This document shows positions 23,801-35,804 of a stretch of DNA of 64,000 bases, in pieces. The notes below the pieces were generated by a model. That model searched no databases. It was not told where the DNA came from and saw nothing but the letters and a program-made list of their open reading frames with translations. A program made the translations under genes and the position numbers. The number at the start of each line of letters is the position of its first letter. Positions within the stretch are counted from its first letter, which is position 1. This DNA comes from Amblyomma americanum (taxonomy: Eukaryota; Arthropoda; Arachnida; Ixodida; Ixodidae). The DNA lies in the NCBI RefSeq assembly GCF_052857255.1, contig NC_135505.1:44532520-44596519 (forward strand), read 5' to 3'.

Positions 23801-24915
23801 CCTTGACCTCAAAGCTTTTGCTTACTGGAATGACTAAAAAATTTATTGCGAGAATATCAAATAGTGAATAGATGCTGAGATATTTTGAGTGTTTGTGCTG
23901 TGAGGGTGTTCCTTGCTGTAGAGGTTAGTATTCATGATTTCTGCCTTCTTGAGCACAATATAGCTGCATCCACAATAAGGATTTGTCTGTAATTACTTTT
24001 TTGTCGCAAAACAGGAACTGTTGTGGGAGTTTGCCGGCTTTTCATTGGCTGAAATACGTGTGCATTTCAGCACTCTGCTGTTTGGCAGCCATTCGGTAGA
24101 GTGTATCATCTTGCAGTTTTCAATTTGCTCACACGGGCGATATTAACGTAGAGGCTCATTTCTTTTCTGTTATGCTTTGTTGTTGTTTTTGCCTCAAAAG
24201 CAATGGCCGATACCCACGGTGGGGATTGACAGTGGTTTGGTGCCGATCCAAACAGGAGAAAACACTTCTAGATTTATCTCAAGCGGTTCACAAATAGAAA
24301 CTGAGAAAAATTTGAGATAAAAATAACGAATTTTGAGATATCTTGAGGAAATAGGTATTAAAATCAAGAAACAAACCGGCGAGGGTTGCGTAACTAATTT
24401 TAGAGCAATAATAGGAAATAATATAACTTTGAGAGAAAACTAAAGGCAAAGAGAAGTTAACACAAAAATCTCCCCGTTTTGACTATTTGCCTGCACAGAA
24501 GCTCATACGCCTGCTTAAGGGCATGCCGTTAAGGTTGTTCTTTTTCTTCTCTTCTTCATCCGCTTAATCGACACATCAACATGTGTGGTGGGCCGCTCTT
24601 GAAACTTCATTTCCGTACGTGTGTTAATTGCGCGGAAAGTATGCACCTGCGTCCGAAAGAAACGTTTATGTTTACATACCGTATGCAAAATAGGCATTGT
24701 TTGCATGACACATACAGTCATAGGTATCTCAAGTTCAGACGCCAGTAATTGCAATTCTGATCTTAATTTATGCAAACGCATTAGATGACTACGATGACGC
24801 GGAAGTGTGAGCAAAATCTATAGCCGGAAGTTGCTCCTCGGCGATTTCACTATGTATTTGACACCGCCGTTCATATGACGTCATGAGCCATGGAAATGAG
24901 CAGACATTAAAATAA
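20851..24915. other. Long AT-rich interval without recognised genes
   Basis: Apart from the dispersed repeat at 24,178-24,245, I find no domain, long ORF or repeat structure. Short ORFs of 60-100 residues in all frames lack motifs. It may contain introns or regulatory DNA of a neighbouring gene outside the window, but nothing in the sequence shows that. Confidence 0.5.
24178..24245 (+). repeat. Dispersed repeat, second copy
   Basis: GTTGTTGTTTTTGCCTCAAA, then GCAATGGCCGATACCCACGG and TGGGGATTG. Same family as 11,018-11,090. Confidence 0.55.
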
Positions 24916-25015
24916 CACCAAGTAAAGAAAACGGAGGCACAGGTGAAAATCGAACTCGGGCCGGCGGCGAGCTAGACAGGGACGCTGTCACTGCGCCACG
25001 ACCATTCTTTTTCTT
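24915..25015 (-). repeat. tRNA-like SINE head
   Basis: On the minus strand the sequence reads GTGGCGCAGTGACAGCG (A-box-like) followed about 35 bases later by CGAGTTCGATTTTCACC (B-box-like, compare GGTTCGANTCC). This spacing is that of a pol III promoter in a tRNA-derived SINE. It is not a tRNA gene: no acceptor stem or CCA-end pairing is visible. Confidence 0.55.
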
Positions 25016-25913
25016 TATCCCATGGAAATAGTGCCGAAAGGTAAAATCTAAGCACGCTTGCGCCACAAAACAGCAATCTACCATACGCTTGCACAACCCT
25101 ACTTTCCAAACTACCAAAATTCTGGGAGGCACACACATGCATCCAGATGGGGGAGCCAGCTAGGCGGCCCTTCCAGGGCAGCTTATACTCCCCGCTTCAA
25201 ACGCATTGCTCACGAAAGAAAGATTTCCCCGACGACCACCACGACAGCTACGACCTTTTTCGAATATGGTATTTACTACACGAGGTTATTATGTACAGAA
25301 GGAGATATATGCAAACTATTTACAAATATCTTAGCTAGTTGCCGGGCTCCACCAGATTGACAGAAGACAGCAAAGGTTAGAGGGCGGCAACGATAGACAC
25401 CATATCGACGTTTGAAGGGGAATGCGCGGCTAAAAAATGCACTGTTCTAAAACTTTATCTTGAAAATATGTACTCAGGCCAAGATGAGTAATAATGAGCA
25501 AGTTATTTACATATGTTACACCTAAGGTGCAGGTGCACTGCAGGTCTCCCTGTCAACAGTCGGTCCAAGTTAACCTAGCATAGTGGCACCTCAAGTGCTT
25601 GGCACTCACTCAAATTTGAAGAAGGCTAACAGCCTACATGCTCGTAAGAACCATCTCAAAGAACCGGCTTCACATTCGATACATAGCGGAAAGAAAGCCG
25701 CAATGCTGTCTGTTCTGATGTAAAATTTGTGGCGTTGTACTGGAGGAGTTCCGCAGGAAGAGTGCAGTTCGTTCTTTTACAAAGATGTGCGCGGACTGCA
25801 ATTGTTAACGTTGTTAAAGGACACTCTGCTTCTCAGGAAATAGTTAAACGTGTACATATAAGCGACCTGAACAGCCGATAAATTCAACATTTGAGTGGCC
25901 GCGTCTATATCAT

Positions 25914-26020
25914 AATCATCATCATCATCATCATCATCATTTATTGAACCCTTAAGGACCCTTCACAGGGTATTACATGGAGGAGAGGAGGAGAACAACG
26001 TACATAGAAAAATACATGAA
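25914..26020 (-). mobile_element. LINE 3' end with (ATG)n tail
   Basis: On the minus strand the order is an ACCCTGTGAAGGGT hairpin, CCTTAAGGGTTCAATAAATG and a (ATG)n run of about nine units (25,914-25,944). A stem-loop just before a microsatellite tail is typical of the 3' end of CR1-like LINEs. No coding sequence of that LINE remains beside it. Confidence 0.5.
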
Positions 26021-26194
26021 CAAAGCCAAAAAGAAATCTAAGGTCTGACGAAATCTCGTCTGGTCGGGCAGTAAGTAACTCATTTCAACAGAAAAAAAGG
26101 CAGACGCCGACCAAAGGTTTTTGTCAAAACAGACGTTTCGGCTTCCATACGGAAGCCTTGTTCACTAAATTTTTATTGTAGAATCGTCTGCAGT

Positions 26195-26395
26195 TCTATT
26201 TCTTTGTGGCAGGCCGCAGCGGTCGAATTTCGATGGAGGGAAAATTCTAGAGGCCCGTGTACTATGCGATGTCAGTGCACGTCAAAGAACACCGGGTGAT
26301 CGAAATTTCCAGAGCCCTTTACTAGGTCGCCTCTCATAGTCTGAGCCGTTTGGGACGTTAAACCTCGATAAACCAACCAAACCAGCCATATGTTA
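26195..26395 (+). repeat. SINE-like repeat body
   Basis: The block includes GGTCGAATTTCGATGGAGGG, the GAGGCCCGTGTACT region, TGCACGTCAAAGAACACCGG and TGGGACGTTAAACCTCGATA. A related body, in a different subfamily, occurs at 32,930-33,215 and 56,885-57,180 (shared phrases: GATGTCAGT.CACGT.AAAGA and GTCGAAATT). This is a common tick interspersed pattern from general knowledge; the class label is inference. Confidence 0.55.
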
Positions 26396-26399
26396 ATTT

Positions 26400-28000
26400 G
26401 TTGTTGTGGAGGGGTAATGTTGCGGCATTATGGGAGTTAGTATTTGAGATGGGTCTTGGTTAGGTGGGAGTTGGAAACGAGGTTCAAGTGCTGTTGGAAG
26501 ACTTGTTGGAAGACTTCGTTTAGTCTATGCGTAAAACTCTCGTCAAGCGCTGGGAATCTGAATTCTAACTCGGTGTTGAGTTCGGATCTGATTATCGCTT
26601 TCGAGGCAGTAACTTTGGTGCTGACATGGCGTTACTATGGCGAGCTTGGCATTGAGTCCAGATTCCTCCACGTGGGGGGCTTCAAAGTGCGTTTTTGCCC
26701 TTTTTCCAGTTCAAGGGGGTGCGGGGTGTTTAATGCCGGCGGGCGCATAAAGCTCCATCGCTTTTGTAGGAGAGCTTGTTGTTCACGGCTGCGGTTGGCG
26801 GGCAGGCGTCTTCGGTACTGGTGGTAGACATGTAGGTTTGCTTAAGGGGGTTAGAATGGGTGTAGGTATGCGACAGCTCTGCAGGTCTGCCATTACTCGA
26901 CGCATGGATATGACTACTGCCTCTAGTTTGAGTAGTTTCCCTAACAGCTTCTTTTCCCGAACAGCAGCTTTGGAGGCCATGGCCGTGGAGCTCACCTGTT
27001 TTCCGGAGCGGCTGTTGCTTCTGCTTCTGCCGGAGGGGCTCCTGTCGGCATTTCTTCGGTTGGTACTCAAACACGTACTTGAACCGAGTGGCGGATATGA
27101 CGTCGATCATGCGCGGGACTTGCTCTGCTTGCAGTCTTTGTGTGTTTGATTGCAGCGTTCCTTGCAGCGGGACTTGCGAACTTACAGCTGCTGTCGCGGT
27201 TGAGAGATAGAGGCGGCGTCTTCTTCGTTCTCAAATGCTGTTGCGGGCGCTTGAAGAAGCGGTGTTTGCAGTTCTTGTCATATTTCATGTGGGAACCGCT
27301 GCATACGATGCATTTGGGTGTGCATTTGGATTGTTCTGCTTCGGGCGGGGGTGGGTGGTTCTCGCCGCATCTGCTCCATAGGTGCGCCTCAGACTTTGCA
27401 TGCAGTTAAAGCACTCATCAGCGCGGCTGTAGAAAGGGAGGCAGTTGAAGAGGCCTGCCTTGAAGCGTATCGAGCGGGGGACCTCGCTTAAGGCGCAGTC
27501 GGTCATGATGAAAGTCGACTTGCCGAGGCCCCAACCATGGGAAATTCTGGGTTATTAATGAGGAAGCCCTTAATGATCTCTTCGAGCGTCTCCTTCAGTA
27601 GACGTTGTATATGATGCCCCTTAAGGACTCGTCTGGTGGTGGAATGTGTGCTGACATCTCCTGCGGTTGGTCTCCCGGCTTGAGAAGTTGAAAGATGACG
27701 TAAACCGGGACTCTGCTCTTTTCGGGCGTGCTGATGGTGAATGGTGCTGGGACTTGGAAAAATGCATTATATTCTCGTTAAATGGTGGAAGAAAATAAAG
27801 TAGGCAGTGTACCAGCACTTAAAAAACATGGTGGTCAATTGGAGTTGTTAGGCCAAAGACGAATTTGGTGCGCTAGAGTTTTTGCTTCGGTCCGGAGGTG
27901 CAGATCCAGAGTTCACGCATGGCAGTTGTTTGGATAGCGACAATGGATTGATGTGCGTATAAGCGTATATAGTCATTCACTTCCTCCCTATACACCTGGG
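26400..28000 (-). pseudogene. LINE ORF1 (CCHC gag-like) remnant
   Basis: On the minus strand, pieces in shifting frames read EEIIKGFLINNPEFPMVGAS (about 27,590-27,530), then IMTDCALSEVPRSIRFKAGL and SRADECFNCMQSL (27,506-27,285, first zinc knuckle), then MKYDKNCKHRFFKR (27,288-27,247) and a long basic, Ser-rich C-terminus (27,070-26,783). The tail near 26,600-26,450 is rich in F, Q and N (a NEVFQQVFQQHLNLV-like coiled stretch). This layout matches the nucleic-acid-binding ORF1 of I/jockey-like LINEs. No ORF2 follows, so the element was cut or rearranged. Confidence 0.6.
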
Positions 28001-28011
28001 AGACTTCTTAC

Positions 28012-28190
28012 CACCCCTGGCGCAGTGCTGCAGCGGTTAAGACGCGCCACTACCCTTCTATGGCAGGTGCTGCAATAGACGTAAGCTCGGAGTGTCGTTA
28101 TATGATTGAAGTTACCGTGTGACCTACTGCCAGCCCACGGTTTTTGAGTGGCGAGAGAACTGGGCGAAAACTTCGGATAGTCTGCGCGCA
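28012..28190 (+). repeat. SINE-like repeat
   Basis: It starts CTGGCGCAGTGCTGCAGCGG, an A-box-like start, followed by AAGACGCGCCACTACC and ends in a CTACTGCCAGCCCACGG phrase. I recognise it as an interspersed repeat by composition and phrase structure. No second copy is in this window. Confidence 0.4.
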
Positions 28191-28640
28191 ATGCACTAGA
28201 CAGTCTGCTTAGAGTCCGGTTGGCAGGTTACAATGACGCCACAATGTCACGTGCCCTAGATGACTCCCCTAGCTTGCATTTATGGGGGTATTTTCGTGGG
28301 TTTTTCCCGCATGGTCAATGACGCCGACACCGGCTTTTCAGCGGCGCGGGCTTCTGAGTGCTACAGCCTTATCATGATGCCCGAGATAGTAGAGCACATG
28401 AGCGAGATCAGCGCGGAAGATGAAGAAACAGAAGCAACACTCATGCACGGCCCCTACTTCTGAAGATTTCACCCTCTATATATTTGGCTGAGTTTCTGGC
28501 AGTGGATATCGCCCTGCGCAAGTCATCCGACTCTTTTTTCTGAGTAAATAATTATTATAGAGTCATTAACCTTATCCACTTCACTATCCACGTCTACCGA
28601 ATCGCAGTCATTACACATGCTCAAGTTTTGTAGCGATAGC
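28191..28640. other. Interval without identified gene
   Basis: One 67-residue plus ORF (28,260-28,463) with no recognisable motif. Nothing else. Confidence 0.4.
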
Positions 28641-29612
28641 TACGTTCATCATCATCATCATCACCAGCCTTACTACATTCACTGCAGGGCAAAGGCCTCT
28701 CCCATGTCTCTCCAACTAACCCTATCCTTTGCCAGCTGCATCCACCCTTAGCCTGCAAACTTCGTAATCTCATCCGCCCACCTAACCATCTGCCACCCCC
28801 TGCTACGCTTACTTTCTCTTGGAATCCATTCCGTTACTGTTAAGGACCAGCGGTTATCTTGCCTTCGCATTACATGCCCTGCCCAAGCCCATTTCTTTCT
28901 TTTGATTTCGACTAGGATGTCATTAACCCATGTTTATTCCCTCACCCACTCTGCCCGCTTCCGGTCTCTTAACGTTACACCTGTTATTTTTCTTTCCAAG
29001 GCTCGCTGCGTTGTCCTTAACTTAAGCTGAACTCTTTTCGTTAGCCTCCACGTTTCTGCCCCGTGGGTGAGTACCGATAACATTAGGCTGTTGTACACTT
29101 TCCTCTTGAGGGAAATTGGTAAACTGCCACTCATGATCAGCGAGAATTTGCCATATGCGCTCCACCCCATTCTTAACCTTCTAGTTATATCCCTCTCATG
29201 ATCCGGATCAGCAGTCGCTATCTGCCCTAAGTAGACGTATTCCGTCACAACTTCTAGGCTCTCGCTGCCAATTGTGAACTGTTGTTTCCTTGCTAGGCTG
29301 TTGAACATTACCTTGGTTTTCTGCATGTTAGTTTTTAGACCCATCGATCTACTCTGCCTGTCTAACTCATTGATCATGATTTGCAGTTCACCCCCTGAGT
29401 GACTCAGCAAGGCAATGTCATCAGCAAATCGCAGATTATTTAGGTATTCTCCATTTATTCTTATTCCCAACTGTTCCCAATTCAGGCCTCGAAATACCTC
29501 CTGCAAACATGCGGTGAACAGCATTGGCGAGATCGTGTCTCCTTGCCTGACGCCCTTCCTTATTGGAATTTTATTGCTGACTTTATGGAGGACTATAGTA
29601 GCTATGCAGTTG

Positions 29613-29758
<146 letters not shown>

Positions 29759-31639
29759 TCCAGTATTTTGACATAAGGCTCTTCTACCCCCTGATTACGC
29801 AATGTCTGTATGACTGCTGAGGTTTCCACTGAGTCTAATGCTTTCTCGTAATCAATGAAAACTATATATAGAGGTTGGGTATATTCTGTGCATTTCTCTA
29901 CCACCAGATTGATAGTGTGAATATGATCTATTGTGGAATATCCTTTACGAAAGCCTGCTTGATTATTTGGTTGATTAAAGTCCAACGTTGCCCTGACTCT
30001 ATTAGCGATTACCTTTGTAAATACTTTGTAGGCAACGGATAGTAAGCTGATCGGCCAGTAATTTTTCAAGTCCTTGGCGTCTCCCTTCTTATGAATTAAG
30101 TTAATGTTTGCATTCTTCCAATCTTCTGGTACAGTCGAGGTCAGAAGGCATTGCATATACAGGGTGGCTAGTGTTTCTAGCACGATGTCCCCTCCATCCT
30201 TCAACAGATCTGCTGTTACCTGAACCTCCCTTGCTGCTTTTCCCCTTTTATTGCTTCTAATGCTTTCGTTACTTCATCTTTCGTTACTGGCGGGATGACG
30301 CATTGCTGTGCACTGCTGTCTTTCTTATTAACGCTCTGATTACATTGGCTACTGTACAGGTCTGTGTAGAACTCTTCGGCTACGTTAACTATCTTATCCA
30401 TATTGCTAATTACATCACCCCGCTTGTCTCTTAATTACTACATCTGGTTTTTACCTATGCCTAGTTCCCTCTTCACTGCTTTTAGGCTACCTCCGTTCTT
30501 TAGAGCATGCTCGATTGTCTCCATATTAAACTTCCTTTTGTCGGCTACCTTGCGCTTATTTATCAACTTTGATAGCTCTGTTTGTTCTATTCTATCGATA
30601 GGATTAGACGCCCTCATGCTTTGGCGCTTCTTAATCAGATCTTTCGTCACCTGAGATAGCTTCCCGGTATCCTTTCGAACGTTCGTACCGCCTACTTCTA
30701 CTGCGCACTCCGTAATTATGGATGTCAGATTATTGTGCATTGAATGAACATCAAGATCGTCTTCCTCAGTTAAAGCCGAACATCTGTTTTGCAGCGCTAT
30801 ACTAAACTCCTGTGCTTTCAATCTTACGGCTAACTCGTTAATGGTCTTCTTCTTCACTAGCTTCTTCCGTTCCCTCTTCAAGTCTAAGCTAATTCTAGAC
30901 CTTACCATTCTGTGGTCGCTACAACGCACCTTTTCGAGGACGGCCACATCGAGAATGATGCCAGGTTTAGCGCATAGTATGAGGTCGATTTCATGTTTAG
31001 TTTCACCATTGGGGCTCTTCCAGGTCCACTTCCTGTTTTCTCGTTTGCGGAAGAAGGTATTCATGATCCGTAAATTATTTCTATCCGCGAATTCGACTAA
31101 TAACTCTTCCCTGCTATTTCTAGAGCATATCCCATAGTCACCTACCCCGTGGTCGTCAGTCTTCTTGGCCACCTTCGCATTGATGTCGCACATCAGTACA
31201 GTGTACTGATTTTACTTTATTCATTGTCGATTCTACGTTCTCATAGAAACTTTCAATGATCTGGTCATCATGGCTGGGTGTAGGCTCGTAGGCCTGCACC
31301 ACTTACAGCTTGTACCTCCTAGTCAGCCTATTTACAATAGTTTCTACCCTCTCGTTAATACTATAGAACTCTTCTACGTTTCCAGCGATATACTGATTAA
31401 TAAGAAATCCCACACCTCGTTCTCGTCTATCCCCTAATCAGCGATAGCACAGTGTGTGTCCGTCCTTTTGTACTGCATACGTCTCGCCTGTCCTAGCTTC
31501 GATAAGTCCTATCACATCCAATTTAATTCCCGCTTGTTCCTCGAACAGCACTGCTGGGCTAGCCTCACTAGATAAAGTTCTAGCGTTAAACGTTGCCAGG
31601 TTCAGATTCAAATGGCGGCCTGTCCGGAGCAACATTACG

Positions 31640-31830
31640 GTAGCGTTTGGAGCCTTCAGCGTGGCTGCGCCGTCACACTTTCACGTGGTTGGTCACGTGG
31701 TGCGCAGCAGCTGCCAGTGGCGCGGCGGCGTGGCTGATCACGTGGTTCTTCACGTGGTTGGTCACGTGACTAGCCACATAGTGCGGAGCCGCGCCGACGA
31801 AACCGAGCTGCCAAAGTTGTGCGCGTGCGC
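31640..31830 (-). promoter_or_regulatory. E-box (CACGTG) array in the RTE 5' region
   Basis: Five CACGTG palindromes lie within 87 bases (31,682, 31,694, 31,739, 31,751, 31,763), separated by GGTTGGT-like spacers, just upstream (minus sense) of the RTE endonuclease. CACGTG is the core binding site of bHLH factors such as Myc/Max and CLOCK/CYCLE, known from animals generally. The spacing suggests a promoter for the LINE, but function is inference. The frame also reads as repeated (T/K)NHV-type residues, so tandem duplication could explain the array. Confidence 0.4.
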
Positions 31831-31970
31831 CGTGTCAAGCGGGACGAAAATGATGAAGGAACGCCCAGCGAATAAGAGCGCGAGAGACTGACTTTGCAAT
31901 TCAACTGAGCAAGTTCCATTCGGCCATTTGTAGCTATCGCGTCACTCCAGGTTTAACGATAGCTAATCCA

Positions 31971-32929
31971 CCGCCAATTTATTTTATCCCTCCTCATGTC
32001 CAATCAATTCGATTCATTTACAATTCGGTTACTGCTCTTATCCACCATCGTCATCTGCTCCTGCCCGCGGTTATTAAATGGCTATGCGCGGCGGCCTCTG
32101 ACCATCATCGCGAAGACAGACCTTGCGCGTTAGTTGCGCACAGTGCAGCGCCTGTCGGCAGGCGTGTACTAAAGGATGTGCCTGGCCAATCGGCGAGCCC
32201 ACTATGCGTGACTCGACGTACCGCAAATTCTTCGTCTCCCGGCTCAGTTTTAAAGCAGGGGGTAGAAGATAAAGGGGAAAGCAATTTGTTGTTTAGAAAT
32301 ATTCGGATTCTTATAATACAAAATTGGTCCTGCACTCATACTTGAACATGCGTTCACTCTAGTAATTGTCTGTGACAGTGCACACAGCACCAAAAGTGCG
32401 CTTGTGCCCCTAAAAAATTCCGTGTATGAGCTTACAAGCAGATCACGATAGGATGCTACGTTGGTTCTGGTGCCATGAATTTGTTCTATACATTAAAGTT
32501 TAACGGGCACAATCGCGTAAACGGTTTTGAGGCGCTTATATGGAAATAAACTCCTACTGCAAGTAAATCCTTTTAGGATACGTGAAATATTTAGGGTGAC
32601 TTGTTAAGTGTCTGGTATGGGGCTTGCACTGCGCTTTCTAATTTGCAGCATGGTGCCGCAGCCTGACTCAAGTTATGGTTGCGTAACATTTATTAAAGGT
32701 CCGTATCACTTTTTGTATAGAGTTCAAAAACATGAATATTATCACTTCGGCTCGCACAACCTCACAAACTGTTTGCGCAATTGCTGAAACTTTGTTTTCT
32801 AAAGTATTTATCAAAGCAAGGTCAGTGTCGCGTGCCAGAGATGCAGAAGGCTTGCTCACAAGATAAATGCCTTCAACAGGTGATCCTAATCGCAAAAAAC
32901 CTAATAATAATAATAATAATAATATTAAT
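31971..32929. other. Arm sequence without identified gene
   Basis: It matches 57,181-58,120 in inverted orientation. No ORF above 90 residues and no recognisable domain. It is AT-rich in the inner half. Confidence 0.45.
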
Positions 32930-33215
32930 ATAATTGGTTTTTGGGTAAAGGAAATGGCGCAGTATCTGTCTCATATATCGTTGGACACCTGAACTGCGCC
33001 GTGAGGGAGGGATAAAGGAGGGAGTGAAAGAAGAAAGGAAGAAAGAGGTGCCGTAGTGGTGGGCTCCGGAATAATTTCGACCACTTGAGGATCTTTAACG
33101 TGAACTGACATCGCACAACACACGGTCGCCTTAGCGTTTTGCCTCCATAAAAACGAAGCCGCTGCGGTCGGGTTCGAAGCCGGGAAATCCGGATCAGAAG
33201 TCGAGCGCCTAAAAT
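32930..33215 (-). repeat. tRNA-headed SINE, left arm copy
   Basis: On the minus strand it begins with a B-box-like CTTCGAACCCGACCG and continues with TTTTTATGGAGGCAAAACGC, GTGTTGTGCGATGTCAGTTC, CACGTTAAAGATCCTCAAG and GTCCAACGATATATGAGACA, and ends with an (ATT)n-type tail at about 32,905-32,930. The inverted partner is at 56,885-57,180. The layout (tRNA-like head, fixed body, short tandem tail) is that of a tick SINE. Confidence 0.65.
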
Positions 33216-34498
33216 TTATGCGATTGTAATACTGCAGTGACAAGTAATGCAGCAGTTTTGAATTTGCTTTCTATTTAACTCGAGCGCCTGCGTTTTTATG
33301 TGAAGTTTTATATTCCTTAGAAATTAAGAAACTCTCATGTGTTTGAAATCAAATTCTGTTTGTTTCTTTAACAAATATTTAAGATAACATTTCCGCAATG
33401 TTAGGACCATCAGTTCTTTAACATTATCGAAGTTGGCAACTTTCTGAGCATTATAGGATTAACACAGAATGGATGGATTACTTGCATACGTTAAGAAAAT
33501 TTTTAAGAAAACGATGGCCAAAAAACAAGGTGGCAATATAGCGCTCGGTTTAAAATTAATTTAGCACAATATATTTCTCTTTACAATGTTGATTCTCTTT
33601 CCCTGCGTCCTGAATAGACACGGAAGTTTTTGTACGGCAGTGTTTAGGCTGGGTTCAAAGATCCGTCGAGAAGAAATCTGATAACCAGCCTTGTAGAGCT
33701 CGATATAGCCTCCGTGATAAGCATCAGCGTGCTGAAGGCGTTTCAGTGACGCAGCGGTGCTGTGCCGCACATGCCCGAAAAAGGGCGTCTCAACATGAAA
33801 CCACTGCTTGATATAAGTGGCCACCATGCCGACAAGTACTATTTCTCAGACTTTGTAGCAGGAGCGTACGAAAGTACACCGCCCCAATGTTGCCTTCATG
33901 GGAAAACATGTGCAACGTTTATAGCTGATGCCAACGGAGAGCCATATTTCAGCACATGCGCACTCTGACTGCTCCCTGTCGCATGTTATTTTGAATGAGA
34001 GGTTCCTTTGAAGAAAGTGTCAACAGTCGCAGAGCCAAATCAATACCTGCATTAAAATAACTTAGTAAATAACCTCATATGAAATAAGGACCTGGGCAAG
34101 CCTGTCTATTTTCACTGCAATGAAACTTTCTGTCCAGTTCCGGGAGGGATGAGTGATTCCATTTACAAGGCAGTATGTTGATTGAATTCCTGTCGCAGTG
34201 GCAATCGACACAAAATATAAGACTGCAACACAGTCCTTTGACAGAGCTGACAGTTATTTCCACGGCCAGTAACTCTTCTTTGTTGATTTGAATTCATAGA
34301 GTACTTTTGCTTTAAACTCACGAGCAAAGATTTCTTACAAATTCTATACAAAAAATTCATCCGCGACAATTGCTCGTCTTTTGAGCGTTGTTATAACACC
34401 GAGAGCATCTCCGGCCTTCAGTCGGCTGACTTATCGTTCTTTACTCGCGATTATTCTTCACGCAGTACTCATGAAATTCCTGAGATTGAATCTATTCC

Positions 34499-35647
34499 CT
34501 ACACTCTCTCTTCGTTCACAAGCTCCTTGCAATTAACGTCATGCAGCGCTCGTGAGGTTGCGCGGAGTACATTACAGGCAGGCGAGATGTTAGCGGAAGG
34601 CCTTCGGAAGCAAGAGAACACTTTACAAACATCCTTGCGGAATCTGTCTAAAAGAAACGTGTACAAAAACGGGTTCACGCAAGAATTTCCGTACGCAAGA
34701 ACTTCCGACGCGACTTCCAAAACAATGAGCGAAGTGTCCGTGCGTTTTTCGTAAAGGCCCACACTTTTAAGTATCTTCACCACGCCGAAGGGGCACCACG
34801 AGGCGACGAAGACAAGCACGACCACAAAGACGAGTCTTGTGACACGCCTCTTTGCACAGGTATTTACTGCGCTTACCCTACCACTGAGAGGATTTCCGAG
34901 CCACAATCTCCTTAGCATGAGTGCGTATAAGGTAAAGATCAAACCCAGTGGTACCACAAAGCAAATCACGAAGACGGACACATAGAATGCGGCTTTGTCA
35001 TAACCAGCGCCGACACGGAACCCGCAGAAGGAGTGGAGGTCGTTGACGATCACGACGCCGTAGGAATCAAGTAACGGAACACAGGCTACCAATATGGTGA
35101 TCCACGTGAGCAGTATGCATCGAAAGGCGTTCGTGGGCGTCCGTATAGAAATCGACCAGACAGGGTAGACGACCGCCAGGAACCTGTCCACAGACATAAG
35201 GACCAGGGTGTAGATGCTGGCGAAGGCGCAGACGAGGAAAACGTACTTTACGATCCGACACCAGGCGTCTCCGAAGGGCCAGTAGCCGAGCGTGTAGTCC
35301 CATGCTTTGAAAGGGACGGAGAAGAGGAAGAGAAGGTCGGCCACGGCGAGGTTCATGATGAGAATGTAAGTGGTGGAACGCATTTGACCTTTGCAAATCC
35401 CGACGAGGACGACGACGGCGTTACCGACTAATCCCACGATGACAATGATGCCGAAAAGAACAGCGCCAACAGTTCCCACCGCAGGGTTGCCGCGGTAGTC
35501 GTACTCTATCCCCTGGTTGTCTTGGTTCACGAGCAATTCCACGGATGTGCTCGAATCCCCCCAAGTCTTGCAGTGGTCCCCGGTGCTGTTGCAACTTGCC
35601 ATCAGTTCTGTACCGGTGGTCGTGTTCTGCGCCTGTGAGATTTGCAT
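34499..35647 (-). CDS. Allatostatin A/galanin receptor-like class A GPCR, intronless
   Basis: A complete 382-residue seven-transmembrane receptor expected at the plasma membrane, coupling a neuropeptide to G proteins. The extracellular N-terminus has N-glycosylation sites (NTT, NST). Residues 57-82 form TM1 with the GN motif (GLVGNAVVVL). TM2 carries LAVADLLF. The start of TM3 has WPFGDAWC with the disulfide Cys, paired with FCGF in the second extracellular loop. TM3 ends in DRF in place of DRY, as in arthropod allatostatin A receptors. The TM6 region reads SWCPFGVV and TM7 ends in NPFLYTFLLDRFRKDV. The sequence around QMRSTTYILIMNLAVADL and YTLVLMSVDRFLAVVYP best fits the allatostatin A/galanin receptor group; other peptide receptors (somatostatin, opioid or AstC type) are less likely. 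The start is the ATG at 35,647 (GACC before it); an upstream GTG at 35,662 is in frame but unlikely. A single exon suggests retrocopy origin or intron loss. No disruption is seen. Confidence 0.85.
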   Translation of the reverse strand: MQISQAQNTTTGTELMASCNSTGDHCKTWGDSSTSVELLVNQDNQGIEYDYRGNPAVGTVGAVLFGIIVIVGLVGNAVVVLVGICKGQMRSTTYILIMNLAVADLLFLFSVPFKAWDYTLGYWPFGDAWCRIVKYVFLVCAFASIYTLVLMSVDRFLAVVYPVWSISIRTPTNAFRCILLTWITILVACVPLLDSYGVVIVNDLHSFCGFRVGAGYDKAAFYVSVFVICFVVPLGLIFTLYALMLRRLWLGNPLSGRVSAVNTCAKRRVTRLVFVVVLVFVASWCPFGVVKILKSVGLYEKRTDTSLIVLEVASEVLAYGNSCVNPFLYTFLLDRFRKDVCKVFSCFRRPSANISPACNVLRATSRALHDVNCKELVNEERV

Positions 35648-35804
35648 GGTCCTCAGCAACACTTTGGTTTAGCTGAGCACCGTGATCTGTAAAATGCAAA
35701 AATATAAATACCGTGAGATCTCATCAAAGAAACCAGCGCACGCGCGCAAAGCGCAAACCCTCGCGAGGAGAGTGGAATACAATATGTGCGAAAGGGTCCT
35801 TTGT

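Noticed and set aside
24915..25015. Possible tRNA gene on minus
   Set aside because: A- and B-box-like signals are present but no acceptor stem pairing or cloverleaf can be drawn. It is better explained as a SINE head.
25914..25944. Short direct repeats as a CRISPR-like array
   Set aside because: It is a simple (CAT)n run at a LINE 3' end without spacers. No CRISPR array is seen anywhere in the window.
35653..35662. GTG at 35,662 as the receptor start
   Set aside because: A eukaryotic mRNA is expected to start at ATG. The ATG at 35,647 has a favourable context and leaves a full receptor.
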